64,000 nt of DNA from Neoalteromonas flava (lineage in GTDB: Bacteria > Pseudomonadota > Gammaproteobacteria > Enterobacterales > Alteromonadaceae): NCBI RefSeq assembly GCF_002807685.1, contig NZ_PEAX01000004.1:310001-374000 (forward strand), written 5' to 3'. The position numbers and the translations under genes are program-made. This document shows positions 62,520-64,000 of the stretch, piece after piece. Numbering within the stretch: position 1 is the first letter of the stretch; each line of letters begins with the position of its first letter. Below the pieces are notes generated by a model. The model searched no databases. It saw only the letters and a list, made by a program, of their open reading frames with translations, and was not told the DNA's origin.

Positions 62520-64000
62520 ATGTTTTCTTTTTTTGAACGCTTAACTGAAGCGTTCCCGCCACACCCACCGACCCAGCCGCCGAAAACCATTTGGGCGTTT
62601 TGTCGATATTATACTCAAGGCATGTGGCCGATTATTCTCTTCGTGTCAGCACTGAGTGCCTGCATTGCCGCTTTGGAAGTTGCTTTGTTTGGTTTCATGG
62701 GGCAATTGGTCGATTGGTTTTCAGAACGCGATCGCGCTACTTTTATGGCTGAAGAAGGCCAAACATTGATGATTTATGGCGGGGTTGTGTTACTGCTGAT
62801 CCCGGGTCTTATCTTTCTCCACGCCATGCTCAAGCATCAATCCTTGATGGGCAACTACCCCATGCGCATTCGCTGGCTGGCGCATCGTTACTTGATTGGT
62901 CAAAGTTTAAGCTTCTTCCAAAATGAATTTGCGGGCCGGGTAGCGACTAAAGTGATGCAAACGGCTTTAGCCGTGCGTGAAACCGTCTTGAAGCTACTCG
63001 ACTTGATGGTTTACGTTGGCGTGTATTTTGTCAGCGTTGTTGCGCTGGTATTCAGTACGGATTGGCGCCTAAGTATTCCGTTGATGATTTGGCTGGTCAT
63101 TTACATCACTATTTTGCGTATCCTCGTACCGAGATTGAAGCAAATCTCAGAACGCCAAGCTGATGCGCGTTCATTGATGACCGGGCGCATCGTAGACAGT
63201 TATACCAACATGATGACAGTTAAGCTGTTTTCGCATAGCCAGCGAGAATCAAACTATGCGAAAGACGCGATGCGTGGGTTTTTGCATACGGTTTATCCGC
63301 AGATGCGGCTTGTCACTGTATTGGAAGGTGCAATTGAGTTTCTCAATGGAACGCTAATTTTTGTTATGGGGGCGTTGTCAGTACACCTATGGTTGGCTGA
63401 AATTGCGTCACCTGGCGATATTGCAATCGCAATCGCGTTATGTCTGCGCTTAAACGGTATTTCCCATTGGATCATGTGGGAAGTATCTAGCCTATTTGAA
63501 AACATTGGTACTGTGCAAGACGGCATTAACACCCTCTCGCGCCCAGTGTCAGTCACTGATCAAGAGCACGCTCAGCCATTGCAAGTGCGGGGGGGGGAAT
63601 TACGCTTTGACAAAGTTAACTTTGCTTACGTCCCTGAAAAAGCCAAAGATGCGCTACCTATTCCGGTATTTGAACAACTTAATCTGACCATCAAACCAGG
63701 TGAAAAAGTCGGGCTGGTGGGGCGTTCTGGTGCCGGTAAGTCAACCCTAGTTAATCTACTCTTGCGCTTTTACGATATTCAAGGTGGCTCCATTCAGATT
63801 GATGGGCAAGATATTCGCGACGTCGATCAAGAGAGCCTGCGCGCGCAAATAAGTATGGTGACGCAAGATACGTCTTTGTTACATCGTTCGGTACGCGACA
63901 ATATTGTCTACGGGCGCAGTGGCGCTAGCGAGGAAGCGATGATTGATGCCGCGCGCAAAGCAGAAGCGCATGAATTTATCCAGTTGCTTTCTGATGCACA
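62520..64000 (+). CDS. ABC exporter (fused membrane and ATPase domains), 3' end cut by window
   Basis: An open frame of 493 codons starting at ATG 62520 and running off the right edge. Six membrane spans are expected in residues about 35-310 (for example WPIILFVSALSACIAAL, YVGVYFVSVVALVFS, IPLMIWLVIYITILRI). The ATPase domain begins with LRFDKVNFAYVPE and has Walker A GLVGRSGAGKSTLVNLLLRF and Q-loop SMVTQDTSLLHRSVRDN. The ABC signature and Walker B lie beyond the window. A run of nine G (63589-63597) encodes Arg-Gly-Gly in frame. It belongs to the MsbA/lipid-or-drug exporter group; the substrate is unknown. Confidence 0.9.
   Translation, partial: MFSFFERLTEAFPPHPPTQPPKTIWAFCRYYTQGMWPIILFVSALSACIAALEVALFGFMGQLVDWFSERDRATFMAEEGQTLMIYGGVVLLLIPGLIFLHAMLKHQSLMGNYPMRIRWLAHRYLIGQSLSFFQNEFAGRVATKVMQTALAVRETVLKLLDLMVYVGVYFVSVVALVFSTDWRLSIPLMIWLVIYITILRILVPRLKQISERQADARSLMTGRIVDSYTNMMTVKLFSHSQRESNYAKDAMRGFLHTVYPQMRLVTVLEGAIEFLNGTLIFVMGALSVHLWLAEIASPGDIAIAIALCLRLNGISHWIMWEVSSLFENIGTVQDGINTLSRPVSVTDQEHAQPLQVRGGELRFDKVNFAYVPEKAKDALPIPVFEQLNLTIKPGEKVGLVGRSGAGKSTLVNLLLRFYDIQGGSIQIDGQDIRDVDQESLRAQISMVTQDTSLLHRSVRDNIVYGRSGASEEAMIDAARKAEAHEFIQLLSDA

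Overview
The window is a continuous stretch of chromosome from a gammaproteobacterium. The best fit is a marine Alteromonadales-type organism (Alteromonadaceae, Idiomarinaceae or close relatives); the family cannot be fixed from this sequence alone. The evidence is the rsd / nudC-hemE arrangement, the queG / nnr-tsaE-amiB-mutL-miaA-hfq-hflX-hflK-hflC superoperon, MutL without the endonuclease motif, FolE and FolM side by side, and an OlsF-type ornithine lipid synthase. Base composition looks moderate and even, and I found no tRNA, rRNA, CRISPR array, insertion sequence, integrase or phage gene. This is mostly core and shell chromosome, not a mobile island.

Layout. 1-2562: rsd (cut by the window edge), nudC and hemE. 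2559-13570: queG facing the long nnr-to-hflC superoperon (tRNA modification, cell-wall amidase, mismatch repair, Hfq, HflX and HflKC), closed by a bidirectional terminator. 13621-18620: a tight four-gene minus-strand operon encoding a coiled-coil protein, a single-pass OmpA-like protein with a large cytoplasmic part, a Ras/Rab-like small GTPase and a PAS-GGDEF-EAL protein. This is the most interesting and least understood system here. 18833-22983: AbgT transporter, ferrochelatase, a DUF4112 protein and glutaminase. 23191-28496: acetolactate-synthase-like enzyme plus aldehyde dehydrogenase, YqaA, VOC, DUF2237, UbiG. 28506-33740: acyltransferase-3 protein divergent from a membrane LytTR regulator, a secreted subtilase and a thioredoxin-fold protein.

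34056-41369: a GST, then the four-protein ligase-associated DNA repair set (ATP-dependent ligase, MBL exonuclease, Lhr-like helicase, PdeM-type phosphoesterase). It is split into two divergent gene pairs around a GNAT gene. 41443-46164: an apparently exported HisC-like aminotransferase, the agmatine-to-putrescine pair (aguA, aguB), and folM divergent from folE. 46239-53602: TPR/transglutaminase-like lipoprotein, zinc ribbon, a 7-bp tandem repeat, VOC, GH13 amylase lipoprotein, aldo/keto reductase, lipocalin and an orphan sugar-type binding protein. 53647-64000: a membrane HTH pair, DinB-like protein, OlsF, PyrC, a tandem solute-binding protein, DbpA, MAPEG, RraA-like protein and an ABC exporter cut by the window end.

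Many genes use GTG or TTG starts (mutL, hflX, the coiled-coil gene, abgT, glsA, the acyltransferase, aguA, folM, both binding proteins). Several start assignments below rest on ribosome-binding-site spacing. All functional names come from motif recognition by eye; no database search was possible.
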